Source: Anaeromyces robustus (taxonomy: Eukaryota; Neocallimastigomycota; Neocallimastigomycetes; Neocallimastigales; Neocallimastigaceae). From it: a stretch of 64,000 nucleotides of DNA. Within the stretch, counting starts at the first letter, position 1, and every line of letters starts with the position of its first letter. Position numbers and translations under genes: made by a program. Of this stretch, positions 48,120 through 60,103 are shown piece by piece. The notes under the pieces are model-generated. The model was not told where the DNA came from and ran no database searches. It worked only from the letters and a program-made list of their open reading frames with translations. Location of the stretch: assembly GCA_002104895.1 (NCBI GenBank), contig MCFG01000025.1, positions 255,001 through 319,000 of the forward strand, given 5' to 3'.

Positions 48120-49150
48120 TAAACATAATTTTATCCGTCCATAGCAGTTTGGTTTTCATTATAAAGAAGAATTCAAATTCTATATGTAGTAGGTTTTTTT
48201 TTTTTTTTTTTTCAAATGATATAATACTTATTGTACTTTTTTTTCAAATGATTTCTTTTCGTCACATATTCATAATTGGATTAAAAACAATGAAATGAAT
48301 TTTGACATAAACAAATGTGCAATCAAGATTGTTAAACCTACTAATTTTTCTCCATCTCCAAATTATATTAACTGATCATTTTTTCTTGGTATATATAAAA
48401 TTCGAAAAAAACATCTTGTTACAAAAATCTAAGTATTTCATTTTATGATATACTTTTTTATTTAAAATTCATTATTTCTAGCCTCAACTTAAAAAATTTA
48501 TTTTTACTCTAAACTCATTTTCTCGTTTTATAGTTTTTATACTTAATAAAATTATTTCTTTAATCCTTAAAAGAATTTTTTTTCTCTCATTTTGTTGGTA
48601 TTCTTAATGACTTTGTTCCACATTTAGGTTTTAATAAGAAAAGAACAAATAAGACTCAAGCTATTCTTAATATATAGGATCTTTTTTTTAGAGTCTCAGT
48701 CATAATTCAATACTTGTTCATATACAATTATGTATTAATTCTGGTTCACAGGTAATCCTTTGTTTTTAGTTTGTGTCATTACTCAATTTCGATATTATAA
48801 TAAATAAAAAAAAAACTTCTTGTATTATTTAAAGAACTAAAAAAAAAAAAAAGATAAATCAATGAAATACCTTGAAATAGACAAACAGAAACTTTTATAA
48901 GTTATTAGGTAAAAAAGTATCTACATTATTTTTAAATAATATAGACTTTCAAGTAACATTCAATAGCCTGCTATGATGTATCCTCAATATCAAATTATGT
49001 TCTTTTGGATTATGATATTATATAGTGGATAATCAATTCAATGCTACTTCAAGAATTTAATGAATGGTAAATGTTCTTTTGAGAAATTTTCTAAATGTTG
49101 CTATTGCTGTAGTGTAATCCTTCATTAATGACTGATTGATTTTAAAGATA
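48120..49150 (+). mobile_element. Reverse-transcriptase fragment of the same LINE family, plus debris
   Basis: At 48143-48170 the segment CAGTTTGGTTTTC with KEE downstream corresponds to the RPEQFGF block at 4727. At 48270-48350 the reading HNWIKNNEMNFDINKCAI matches the INKCATMVV block at 3815, and FFLG follows at 48380. A thumb fragment lies at 48555-48660. Many stops break it. From 48760 to 49150 the sequence is still richer than background and may belong to the element, but no motif is recognisable there. Confidence 0.7.
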
Positions 49151-50191
49151 TATTATAATAATAATAATAATAATTTAAAGAAAAAATTTAAATAACCAAA
49201 AATTATTATTATTATAACTAAAATTTTCATATTTCTTCTACTTTCAAAAATAGATAAACTTCTTAATTAATAGTTATGAAGGAATTTAATCAAAAAGATT
49301 TCAATATAAAAAAAAAAAAATTTAAATTCTTTCACATTTAAACTCTTAGATTTAATAAATAAAAAGTAAAATAAAAGTAAAATAAAAAAATATAATATAC
49401 AATATAAAATATATATATTACTTAAAAGTATAAACAAAGTGGAATAATCAAAGATTAAATAAATAAATATATATATATATAAAACAAAAAAAAAACCAAA
49501 AAAATATTTATAATTCATTATTATTATTTTATATATTAACAATATTTTATATTTTTTATATATATATATATATATATATAATTATTATAATTATTAAATA
49601 TCAATTTATATTATTATAAATTTATTATAAATTTTTTATTATTAGTTATTTAATATGAACAAATATTCTATAATAATATATTAGAAAAAGTAAATAAAAA
49701 ATTCTTTTTTTAAAAAAAAAAAAAAAAAAAGAAATAAAACTAAAAATATAAATATATATACATAAAAAAATCTTTTTTTATATTTATATATATAATTTTT
49801 TAATTTTTTTATTTTTATTTTTATTTTTATTTTTATTTTTATTTTTTTAAAAAAATTATTTAATGATGGATTAACTTTTTAACTAAAATTAATGTATGAA
49901 AAATTATTTTATAATAGTATTATAAGAAAAAAAAATAATAAATAGAATTAAATTAAAAATTACATTATTAATTAAAAATATATAAATATATATTTTTAAT
50001 TATCGTTTATCTTTTGTATTAATAGAGTTTCAATTAATATATATTTAATGCGTTAATCGATTTGTTAAAAGTATGTATATATAACTTTGTTAAAAAAAAA
50101 AAAGAAACATATAAAATAATATTACTTTTTTTTTTTTTTCATTTTATTTATTTAACAAATATTTTTTAAAATAAAAAAAAAATTAAAAATT
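49151..50191. other. Intergenic, AT-rich
   Basis: Nothing beyond A/T runs, a TA dinucleotide array (49557-49580) and an ATTTTT tandem (49806-49847). It includes the 3' UTR of the minus-strand peptidase gene. Confidence 0.6.
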
Positions 50192-53100
50192 TTAATTTTC
50201 ATTTATTATATCCTCTATTGATCCTTCTTCTGAAAAATCTGATCCTTTATCTTTTGGGAAAGATTGTATAATAAGTTTATCCCTAAATGAAACAAGTCTG
50301 AAATCAATTCTTCTATCTAAATCGAGATTATTTAAATCGAATTTCACTATACCAGCATTCTTATCATGAATATGATAAGCACTTTCCATAGCGAAAAGAC
50401 GATAATTATCAGCATTAATAGCAGCTTGATCTGGTCCAAGAGCAAGACTTGAATCTTCACCATAAGCTACATCATCAGTACCATAACAGTGTGTAAGTTC
50501 ATGAAGAATAATTGAAGCAGCTTCACTTGTATGCTTATCAATACTTCCATGCCATACTTCTTCAAAGTAGTTTGGACAAACATGGAATTCTCTACTATAT
50601 TGATAAGTCCAAGCAATAGCATTATCAGTACAACCATCATCATCAGCTGGCTCACAGAATGCTTTAGCAGTTGTCATTCCTTGTACACTTTCTAAAATCT
50701 TAGTTACATCTGATCTATTAGCTTCACTCTTGAAATACTTTAAGAAAATTCTATTATAATCAATACTTTCACTATGTTTAACGACTTCTAATGCAGAAGC
50801 TCTGTATGTTGATATATCTGGAATAACTTTCTTTAATTTTTCAATTTGACTTTCATTACAACCTCCAAAACCAGTCATTTCAAATGATCTTTTATCTAAT
50901 ATTATTTTATCTCCTGAACCTTTACCTGATCCTGTAGATCCATTATCTGTTGGTTTAGGATCACTAATAGTTGTGGTTGGTTCTATTGTAGTAGTAGTAG
51001 TAGTTGGTTCTTTAGTTGTAGTAGTGGTTGTTGTAGTGGTTGTTGTAGTGGTAGTAGTAGTTGGTTTAGTAGTGGTGGTTGTAGTTGTTGTGGTGGTTGT
51101 TGTTGTGGTGGTTGTTGTAGTGGTGGTTGTAGTAGTTGTAGTGGTTGTTGTAGTTGGTTTAGTAGTGGTGGTAGTGGTCGTTGTAGTGGTGGTAGTGGAA
51201 GTTGTTGTAGTTGTGATAATATCAATATCTGTTGGAGGAATTTTAGATGTAATGGTAATATTTGGAACTGTTTTTGATGGGACTGTTTTTGTTGGAACTG
51301 TTTTCGTAAAGGTCGGAACTGTCTTTGAACCATTTGGAACTGTTTTTGAACCATTTGGAACTGTTTTTGAACCATTTGGAACTGTTTTTGTACCACTTGG
51401 AACTGTTTTTGTACCACTTGGAATAGTCTTTGTTCCACTTGGAATAGTCTTTGTTCTACTTGGAATAGTTTTTGAGTCAGTTGGAATAGTTTTTGAACCA
51501 ATGACTGGAATAGTTTTTGATGAAGTAGGAAGAGTCTTTGAGCCAATTATTGGAATAGTTTTTGATGAAGTAGGAAGAGTCTTTGTACCAATTATTGGAA
51601 TAGTTTTTGATGAAGTAGGAAGAGTCTTTGAGCCAATTATTGGAATAGTTTTTGATGAAGTAGGAAGAGTCTTTGAACCAATTATTGGAATAGTTTTTGA
51701 AGAAATAGGAAGAGTCTTTGTTGATTCACCTTCTGGAATTGCTTTTGTAGTAGTAGGAAGAGTCTTTGAACCAATTACTGGAATAGTTTTAGATGGAAGA
51801 GTCTTTGTTGATTCACCTTCTGGAATTGCTTTTGTAGTAGTAGGAAGAGTCTTTGAACCAATTATAGGAATAGTTTTTGAAGAAATAGGAAGAGTCTTTG
51901 TTGATTCACCTTCTGGAATTGCTTTTGTAGTAGTAGGAAGAGTCTTTGAACCAATTACTGGAATAGTTTTAGATGGAAGAGTCTTTGTTGATTCACCTTC
52001 TGGAATTGCTTTTGTAGTAGTAGGAAGAGTCTTTGAACCAATTACTGGAATAGTTTTAGATGGAAGAGTCTTTGTTGATTCGCCACCTTCTGGAATTGTT
52101 TTTGTGAAAGTAGGAAGAGTTTTTGTTGAATCAATCACTGGAATAGTTTTAGATGTTGGCATATCTTCTGAAGTAGTATTAATTTCAGTAATAGTAGAAG
52201 TGGAAACTTCATTATCAGCAATAGTAGTAGTATTTTCATTATCAGAAATACTAGTAGTAGTTCCACTAGCAGGATTTGAACTAACTTCCTCTGTTGTTGT
52301 AGTAGTTATTTTTGTAACAGTGGTAGTAATAACCGGAGGTAGAGTAGTAGTTTTAACACGAGATGTAGTTGTACTTGATTTTGTTTTAATTGTTGTGGTC
52401 TTCTTTCCACAGCCACCTTTTCCTTTACCTCCACAACTTCCACAACTTCCACAGCCACCAAAGATATTATCCCATTCATCAAACCAATCATCAATCCAAT
52501 CATCAATAATACTGTCATCCCATTCTTTATCCCACCATAACCATGGATCCCAACGCCATCCATGACCATGATGATGATCATGACCATGATGATTATCAAT
52601 TGATGTTGGCTCATTTTTACTAGTTCCAGGAGTAGTAGTAGTAGTTTTAGTTTTAGTTTTAGTTTTAGGTGGATTAGTAGTTTTCTTAGAAGTTGTCTTT
52701 TTAATAGTAGAAACAGTTTTAATAACAGTTGTTTTCTTTGTTGAAGGACTTGCGTTATTAGTTGTAATTACAGCTTCAGTTGTAGTAGTAACAGCAGCTT
52801 CAGTTGGTTCACCGTTATCAGCAACTGATGTTTCTACTTCTGGAGTTTCTTTTGATGGAATAGATGTTTCAGTAATTGTGTTTGGAGGAGACTTAGTTCT
52901 GATATTTATAATAGTTTTCGAAGTTGTAGGGAGAGTTTTAGATTTAATATCTGGGATTGTTTTAGAACGGTTTGGAAGAGTTTTAGATTTAATATCTGGG
53001 ATTGTTTTAGAACGGTTTGGAAGAGTTTTCGATTTAATATCTGGAATAGTTTTAGAACGGTTTGGAAGAGTTTTAGAACGGTTTGGAAGAGTTTTAGATT

Positions 53101-54061
53101 TAATATCTGGGATAGTTTTAGAACGGTTTGGAAGAGTTTTAGATTTAATATCTGGGATAGTTTTAGAACGGTTTGGAAGAGTTTTAGATTTAATATCTGG
53201 AATAGTTTTAGAACGGTTTGGAAGAGTTTTAGATTTAATAGTTGGAAGAGTTTTAGATTTAATAGTTGGAATAGTTTTTGATGGAAGAGTTTTTGATATT
53301 GGAGTTGGTACTGTTTTAGATTTTCTAGTTGGAGCAGTTTTAGAAGTTGTTTCTGGGACTGCTTTAGCTGAAGGTACAGGAACTGTCTTAGTATCAATTG
53401 GAACAGTTTTAGATGAAACTTCTGGAACTGTTTTTGTATCAACTGGAACTGTCTTTGTATTACTTGGAAGAGTTTTCGATTTGTTTGGAGGAGTTTTTGT
53501 AGTAAGATTTGGAGGAGTTTTTGTAGTAAGTGTTGGAACACCTTTAGTTGGAACTGTTTTTGATCTACTTGGAGGTGTTTTTGTTGTAGTTTTTGGAGGA
53601 GCTTTAGAAGTTTTTAATTGAGATGGAATAGTTTTAGATTTAATTTCTGGAATATTTTTAGTATTAGTAGTTCTTAACTGTGGAGGAATTGTTTTACTTC
53701 TTATTTTTGGAATACTTTTACTCTTTAATTGTGGTGGAATTGTTTTACTTCCTGATTCTGTTTCCGGAACAGTTTTAACAGCAGCATTAGTTGGTTGTGA
53801 TGATACTATTTCATATGAAATTGTTTTAATTCCCATAGTAAAACTTTTTTTATCTGAAGAATCTAATAATTCATCTGAGATTGAAGGTTCTATAACTATA
53901 TCTCTTTTTCTGTGTTTTTCAAAATTAAAATCAGATAATTTATCTACAACCTTTACACATGGTATTATAGTTCCTTCTTCATTTTTACAAATTGGTTCAT
54001 CAGCTTTTACATAAGCTACTATGATTAATATTACACTATAAACAAATAATTGTAATTTCAT
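50192..54061 (-). CDS. Secreted M35 (deuterolysin-like) metallopeptidase with giant repeat region
   Basis: A single exon of 1289 codons. Residues 1-20 form a signal peptide ending VKA before DEP. A dibasic site (HRKR) follows near residue 53. Residues about 100-390 and 640-960 are built of S/T-K-T-x-P units. Between them lie Thr/Lys-rich stretches, a His cluster (GHDHHHGHG), a Trp/Asp segment with nine Trp in about 33 residues, and a Gly/Cys segment with CGSCGSCGG. A Thr-rich stretch follows at about 970-1050, then a KR site near 1055 (LDKR before SFEM). The C-terminal domain has HELTH near 1186 followed by GTDDVAYG and NADNYRLFA, which is the aspzincin signature of family M35. Zinc ligands and the catalytic Glu are intact. 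Deuterolysins are activated by cleavage at dibasic sites, so the repeat region may be a propeptide, or a mucin-like stalk if uncut. Composition is less AT-rich than the flanks. Confidence 0.87.
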   Translation of the reverse strand: MKLQLFVYSVILIIVAYVKADEPICKNEEGTIIPCVKVVDKLSDFNFEKHRKRDIVIEPSISDELLDSSDKKSFTMGIKTISYEIVSSQPTNAAVKTVPETESGSKTIPPQLKSKSIPKIRSKTIPPQLRTTNTKNIPEIKSKTIPSQLKTSKAPPKTTTKTPPSRSKTVPTKGVPTLTTKTPPNLTTKTPPNKSKTLPSNTKTVPVDTKTVPEVSSKTVPIDTKTVPVPSAKAVPETTSKTAPTRKSKTVPTPISKTLPSKTIPTIKSKTLPTIKSKTLPNRSKTIPDIKSKTLPNRSKTIPDIKSKTLPNRSKTIPDIKSKTLPNRSKTLPNRSKTIPDIKSKTLPNRSKTIPDIKSKTLPNRSKTIPDIKSKTLPTTSKTIINIRTKSPPNTITETSIPSKETPEVETSVADNGEPTEAAVTTTTEAVITTNNASPSTKKTTVIKTVSTIKKTTSKKTTNPPKTKTKTKTTTTTPGTSKNEPTSIDNHHGHDHHHGHGWRWDPWLWWDKEWDDSIIDDWIDDWFDEWDNIFGGCGSCGSCGGKGKGGCGKKTTTIKTKSSTTTSRVKTTTLPPVITTTVTKITTTTTEEVSSNPASGTTTSISDNENTTTIADNEVSTSTITEINTTSEDMPTSKTIPVIDSTKTLPTFTKTIPEGGESTKTLPSKTIPVIGSKTLPTTTKAIPEGESTKTLPSKTIPVIGSKTLPTTTKAIPEGESTKTLPISSKTIPIIGSKTLPTTTKAIPEGESTKTLPSKTIPVIGSKTLPTTTKAIPEGESTKTLPISSKTIPIIGSKTLPTSSKTIPIIGSKTLPTSSKTIPIIGTKTLPTSSKTIPIIGSKTLPTSSKTIPVIGSKTIPTDSKTIPSRTKTIPSGTKTIPSGTKTVPSGTKTVPNGSKTVPNGSKTVPNGSKTVPTFTKTVPTKTVPSKTVPNITITSKIPPTDIDIITTTTTSTTTTTTTTTTTTKPTTTTTTTTTTTTTTTTTTTTTTTTTTTTTKPTTTTTTTTTTTTTTTTKEPTTTTTTIEPTTTISDPKPTDNGSTGSGKGSGDKIILDKRSFEMTGFGGCNESQIEKLKKVIPDISTYRASALEVVKHSESIDYNRIFLKYFKSEANRSDVTKILESVQGMTTAKAFCEPADDDGCTDNAIAWTYQYSREFHVCPNYFEEVWHGSIDKHTSEAASIILHELTHCYGTDDVAYGEDSSLALGPDQAAINADNYRLFAMESAYHIHDKNAGIVKFDLNNLDLDRRIDFRLVSFRDKLIIQSFPKDKGSDFSEEGSIEDIINEN
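51270..52150 (-). repeat. Coding repeats, SKTxP type, second block
   Basis: Tandem units encode variants such as KTIPVIGSKTLPTTTKAIPE; the longer unit with GEST is repeated about four times at 51715-52110, and shorter SGTK or NGSK units follow at 51300-51480. All lie in frame in the M35 gene. The repeat structure also opens a long but meaningless frame on the + strand. Confidence 0.9.
52890..53300 (-). repeat. Coding repeats, 45-bp unit, first block
   Basis: A 15-residue unit (NRSKTIPDIKSKTLP) occurs about six times with one shortened copy. Near-identity at the DNA level indicates recent amplification by unequal exchange. Confidence 0.92.
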
Positions 54062-54583
54062 TTTGAATTATTTATATATTATTGAAATGTTACTGTTTTT
54101 CAAGATATATATATCTTTGATTATTATAATTAAGATTATTATTATTTTAATAATTTATAAATAAAAAAAAAATTTAAAAAAAATCAATTTATTATTTACT
54201 GAATAAATAATATAATAATATATATATTTTATATAAATATTCTTTTCATATATATATTACAAATATATAGTTTAAAAATAATAATTCAATTATTATTTTT
54301 AAGCTATTAAAGTTATTTACTTTTTTTTATTTTATTTTTTTTTTCTTTTTGAATTAATATATTATACAATTTGTTATTGGCTATATTGTATAATTATTAA
54401 AACAATTTAGTTTTTATTTTATATTTTCCTTAATCCCTAATGTTTACAAATTTCTATACATAAAATAAAATATTTTTATTAATAAATTACTATAATACAA
54501 AATATACAATTAATGAAAAGGAAAAAGAAAATAAAATGTTTAAAAATATATAAATAATAGAAATATTATTGCTTTTATATATT

Positions 54584-54624
<41 letters not shown>

Positions 54625-54798
54625 TTATTATATTATATTATAAAAGGTTATTTATTATTAATTTATTATAATATTAAAAAAAAATTAAGTATAATATTTA
54701 ATCTAATAATAATTAAAGGTATCCATTATAATATATAATAATATATAGTAATATATAAAAATAAATTAAAAATTTAATAGTCATATATTGGAAAAAAC

Positions 54799-54840
54799 AA
54801 TATTGTATTTAATATATTACTATATATTAAATACAATATT
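54799..54840. repeat. Perfect inverted repeat, 19-bp arms, 4-nt loop
   Basis: AATATTGTATTTAATATAT (54799-54817) is exactly complementary to 54822-54840. It is intergenic, about 740 bp upstream of the M35 start. Confidence 0.85.
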
Positions 54841-55917
54841 CTATAATTATATAATTATATAATGATGATTTTCTATTTTTAAAGAATTGTCAATCTTTAA
54901 TATTATATATACATATATAAAAATATTATATATATTATGTTTATATATTGTTAGTATAAAAAATAATAGTGTATTATACTATTTATTGTAAAATAATTAT
55001 TCAATATTCCCAAAATTTTTCAATTATTTATTTTTTTAAGATATATATATTTTTTATAATTATTTATTTATATATTATATAAATTTTATTTCAATTTATT
55101 TTTTTTTTTTTTTTATAATATATTATTATTTTTTCTTGTGATTTATTGAATAATAAATATAAAAATAAAGTATAATAAATGTCAAAAAATCCAATAAAAT
55201 TTTAATATTTATTAAATTGTGTAACATTACCATTTGCGGCATTAATTCTTTTTATTATTTTGGAATTTTTTAATTATTTTTTTAATGTTTATTTATATTA
55301 AAATTTATATATAATTATAAATAATATATAAAATATATTAAAATTGAATATATTGTATTTAATTGTTAATATACTAATAAAAATTTTTATCTATTAATAA
55401 TTTTATATATTATTTTTATTATATATAATTAAATAATATAAATAATTATTAGTAATTATGAATAATATATATATATTAAATTATATTATAAATATATATA
55501 TTATTAATATATTTATTATATGAAAAGACAAAATTGTTATATTGTAAACTAATTAAAACCTGTTCATTTAATGTAGTACAATATTTAGAAAGTTTTTATA
55601 TAATCATTTTTATAATTATTATTTTTGAAATGCTTTGAAATTATTATAATTAATATAAAAACAAAAAAGACGATTTAAAACTTTAAAAGATAATGATAAT
55701 TGATTTAAGGAAAAAAAAAAAAAAGAAAATAAAACTTTAATTTACAATTGAAATCAAATTATTTCTTTAATTTTACTTTTTTTCCATATTAGAAAAAAAC
55801 TCTGCATAAAGTGTAGATCAATATATTTTTAAAAGTATTTACTTTTTATTATATAAAAATATTTTCAATTATTTCAATTCCAATAATTATAATAAAATTT
55901 ATTATTGTTGTTTTTAT

Positions 55918-55946
55918 TAATTAATTAATTAATTAATTAATTAATT

Positions 55947-56011
<65 letters not shown>

Positions 56012-56131
56012 TTATTTATTACTTATTATTTATTATTTATTATTTATTATTTAATTATAAAATGTTTATTTTTTATTTTTTATTATTTATTATTTATTAT
56101 TTATTATTTATTATTTATTTATTTATTACTT

Positions 56132-56195
<64 letters not shown>

Positions 56196-56212
56196 TTAAT
56201 TTATTTATTAAT

Positions 56213-56243
<31 letters not shown>

Positions 56244-56333
56244 TTAATTTATTTATTTATTTATTTATTAATTTATTTATTAATTTATTTATTTATTAAT
56301 TTATTTATTTATTAATTTATTATTAATTTAGGC
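55918..56333. repeat. Compound TTAA / ATTT / ATT array
   Basis: A TTAA array (55918-55950) passes into ATTT units, then TTATTTA and TTATTAATTTA variants to 56333. The mixture suggests repeated slippage with point changes spreading along the array. Confidence 0.92.
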
Positions 56334-56934
56334 TTTTTTTTTTAAAAAAAAAATATTTTCTTATATAAATTAAGTATTAATTTAATTCTAAAATATTAAT
56401 TACAATCTATAAAATAAATTTCCATATTTATTTAAATTTTAATATATTGTATTATACAAAATAATTAAAATAAATTGATTAATAAAAAAATTAAATCTAT
56501 GTAGAAATGAAATATTTAATTATTTATTATGAAAAAAAAAATTGAATTACAAAAATAAATGATAAATAATGAGATAAATAGGAAAACGAGGAATAATAAA
56601 TAAAAATAAATAGAAAATAGAAGTAGGTTCTAAAAAACTTGAAGTAAAAGCAAAATCAAAATTTTATTTTTTGAATATTTCATTTTATCATTTCATTAAC
56701 ATAATTATAATATCAAAAAAAAATAAAAAAATTCTAATAATTCCTTTATAGATGATATGTATTATTATAAAGGCTAATGAATATTTATCAATTTTTTTAT
56801 AATTTTATTATTTAATATTGACTATCTTTTAAACTTTATAATTAATGCCTAGAAATAAAATAAATGAATATATATTTAATATTATTTAAACTATTTAAGG
56901 TACTCTTATTTTTTACCTAATGTTAAAGGGAGAA

Positions 56935-56964
56935 GTGCATTTCGGAATCGTGCATTTCGGAATC
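56935..56964 (+). repeat. Left TIR array, 2 x 15 bp
   Basis: Two exact copies of GTGCATTTCGGAATC; a third, diverged copy may start at 56965 (GTACATTAT). Confidence 0.9.
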
Positions 56965-57223
56965 GTACATTATTGTATGTGGCTTGATAATAAAATATTT
57001 TATAGCCACATTTATCAAAAATAAATAAATAAATAAATATATAAATAACTAAATAAAATCTAAATAATATTTTATTAATAATCTTTTAAATAATATTTTG
57101 TTAAAAATTGTATTATAAAAAAGGACTTGTTCTGTTATCATTAAATAAATAAAACTATTATATTTTAAAAATAATTATTTACATAAATATAATACTAATT
57201 ATTGGAATTATTATAAGAATATA

Positions 57224-57539
57224 GAGCATATAACAAATAATGCTTCAGAATATTTTAATAATTACTTAAATAATTTATTTCCAAAAAAACCTTCATTTTT
57301 TTAAATTAATTTATATATTAAAAAAAGAAGAATCCTTATCCTACAATGATTACGAAAGGAGAATTAATGGAATCTGGAGAAAAAAACAAAAAATAATTAG
57401 AAAAACTGATGAAATAAAAAATATAATTGAAAATTATAAATATATGGAAAAAGATTATATTTATAATGGATATGATAGAAAAGATATTGTTGAATTATGG
57501 TATAATTGCTTAATTGATTTAAATAATAAAAAATACTAA
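57224..57539 (+). pseudogene. Transposase C-terminal remnant (MULE-like)
   Basis: The reading starts EHITNNASEYFNNYLNNLF, then after a one-base slip in the T run at 57296-57302 continues FKLIYILKKEESLSYNDYER, and stops at TAA 57537-57539. The TNN-x-x-E motif followed by an aromatic and a K-x-x-x-L-K-x-EE stretch is familiar from the end of MULE and related transposases. No catalytic DDE residues are visible upstream. The family assignment is from memory of motif shape, so it is moderate in strength. Confidence 0.6.
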
Positions 57540-58236
57540 TTTTTTATTATAAATTAGTATTTTTCTAACCTTTTTAAATTATATGTTATGCTTAATTATT
57601 GTTCTTGTAACAATATAAGGAAATAAAATTACTTTAAGATTTTTTTAGCTAGTTTTTAGCTAAATTATATCTAAAACTGATCTATTTAACTATAATTAAA
57701 ATATAATTAATATCAATATCAAAGTTTTTAGCATAAAAATATTATTAATATCAATATCAAATTTTTTAGTATAAAAATATTATCAATATCAATGTCAATC
57801 TTATTTAGCAAAAATAATAATATCAATTATGTTTAAAAAATCATTAAATAAATATTTTTTTATTTTTTATTATTTTATTAAAATTTTAGTTATTATTATT
57901 ACAATTTAATAATAAAATAAATTAAAATATTTTATATAAATAATTTTAAATATAAATGAAAAATATTATAAAATATTAAATAAAATAAAAGACTTTGAAA
58001 AAATATGATTTTTGTTTGTTTGTAAAAGCTAATGAATAACTTGAATCTTTCTTTTTTAAATTTTTTTTTTGTATTTTTTTGTATTTCTTTTTCAATTCTT
58101 TGATTTTATTATAATTTTTTTAATTATTTTTATTTCATTTTATTTTATTTTTTAATTTGTAATTATTAATTATAATTTTTAATTATTATTTATTTATTTA
58201 TTCATTTATTTAATATATAAAATTTCATGCGCCACA

Positions 58237-58296
58237 GATTCCGAAATGCACAATTCCGAAATGCACGATTCTGAAATGCACGATTGCGAAATGCAC
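58237..58296 (-). repeat. Right TIR array, 4 x 15 bp
   Basis: Four copies of the unit on the minus strand, differing from GTGCATTTCGGAATC by zero or one base each. Confidence 0.9.
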
Positions 58297-58313
58297 CACA
58301 TTCAATGTTAAAG

Positions 58314-60056
58314 TTAATTTTTATTTAATGTACATCAATAATATATATAAGCACTTCTAATAAATAATAATAATCATTAATTTAAAAATATGAATCCAAA
58401 TTAAACAATTTTGTAAAAATGAATTTCATAAATTACAAATTTATCCAATTCTTAGGTAATATTAGCAATAATAAACAAACAAGCAAATAAATAAATAAAT
58501 ATTAAATAAATAAATAAATAAATAAATAATAACAATAAATATAATAAATAAATAAATAAATATATAAATAAATATATATATAAATAAATATATAAATATA
58601 TAAATATATAAATATATAAATAAATAATAGTATATTTTAATAAACTATTTTCATTATTATCATTATTGTTATTGTTTGATTATATAATAATAAATAAAAA
58701 AAAACATCTACTTAATTAAAAAGACAGACCGTTCCAAAAAACAATAATTGGTATTAATGTATACAATATATTACAATATGTTAAGATTGTATTATTAAAA
58801 ATTTATTAAAAAAAAAAAAAAAAGAAGAAAAAAGAATGCGGTATTTTAAAAATTAAAAATTTTTAAATCATTATTAGATATAGTTAATAATTAATTAATT
58901 AGTTAATAAAAATTTATACCACAAATTTGAAAATTATTATTAAATAAGGTTTTAATAAAAATCTCATTTTCAAAAAAAAATCTCATAAATATAAATGAAT
59001 GTTGACACTGAATTTATTAAATTTTAAAATCAAAGACTAAAAAATTAAATGTAAAGTAAATAAATAAATAAATATATAAATATATAAATAAATATATAAA
59101 TAAATATATATATATATAAATAAATATATATATATATAAATAAATAAATAAATATTATAATAATTAAAAAGAATTATGCATTTATTAATAGATATGATAA
59201 TAATAAATAATAATTGTTAAATATTAAATAAAAATTAATCCTAGTAAAAAAAAAAAAAATAATAATAATTGTCAAATGTATTTATAAAAATATTTAAATT
59301 AGTAATATAGAGAATAATAGTAATAATATAGTAAGGAATATTATATTAATAATAATAATATATCTAATATAAAAAATAAAATAAAAAATTATTAAATATT
59401 AAATATTATTAGGTATATATATCTAGTTATTAACCCAATAAATTAATTATATAATATTAAATATAAAATTTAAATAAAATAACCAATGATCAATGATGGT
59501 CTTAAATAGTAATAACCAATTATGAATAAAAAAAATTACAAAAATTTCAGCAAATAATCTTTTTTTCCATTTTAATAACATTGGATTAAAAATTTATAAT
59601 AATAAAAAAAGAAATTTTAAAATAATATTAAAGAAATAATGAATAATGTAAAATTCTAATATAATAAATTAATGTAACATTTTACTGAAATTCTTATTGA
59701 TTAATATATTAATTAAACTAAAAAAAGTATATATTTTATTATTTTATATCATTTTAATTATTTATTAGTATTATTATTATTTATTATTTTATGTTTTATT
59801 TATTGTGAGAATTATTATATCCCATTATTAATTTATCATTAATAATATTATCATATTATTATATTATTATATATATTGATGCTTTTTTTAAACAAAAAAT
59901 ACAACTTTCAACATTTTTATTTTTTAATAATGTTTGAAAAAATCAAAATATTATTATTTATTAATATACATATAATATATAGTTATTATTAAAAAATTGT
60001 TGTTGGTTTATGGTTTTAGGTTTTATTGATTTTAATTTTATTTATTTTATTGGCAG

Positions 60057-60103
<47 letters not shown>

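Larger units (their letters stand above)
54062..56918. other. Intergenic, upstream of the M35 gene
   Basis: No gene is seen. It should carry the M35 promoter near 54062-54300. It also holds a 39-T run at 54582-54620, a 19-bp-arm hairpin at 54799-54840 and a large ATTT array at 55918-56333. Confidence 0.6.
56919..58313 (+). mobile_element. Decayed Mutator-like (MULE) DNA transposon with repeat-built TIRs
   Basis: The ten-base direct repeat AATGTTAAAG at 56919-56928 and 58304-58313 fits a target-site duplication, and MULEs make 9-11 bp ones. Between them lie 1375 bp whose ends carry inverted arrays of a 15-bp unit, GTGCATTTCGGAATC: two copies at 56935-56964 and four on the other strand at 58237-58296. 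TGTGGC follows the inner unit at both ends. A hairpin (TGTGGC at 56978, GCCACA at 57005) sits next to the left end. Inside, a reading at 57224-57539 resembles the C-terminal end of a MULE-type transposase. No complete transposase is present, so the element is a relic or non-autonomous copy. Confidence 0.75.

Noticed and set aside
50973-52565. A 530-codon open frame on the + strand opposite the M35 gene, and a 247-codon one at 52878-53621
   Set aside because: Both are Val/Gly/Phe repeats produced by reading the SKTxP and poly-Thr codons backwards; there is no start context, domain or non-repetitive part.
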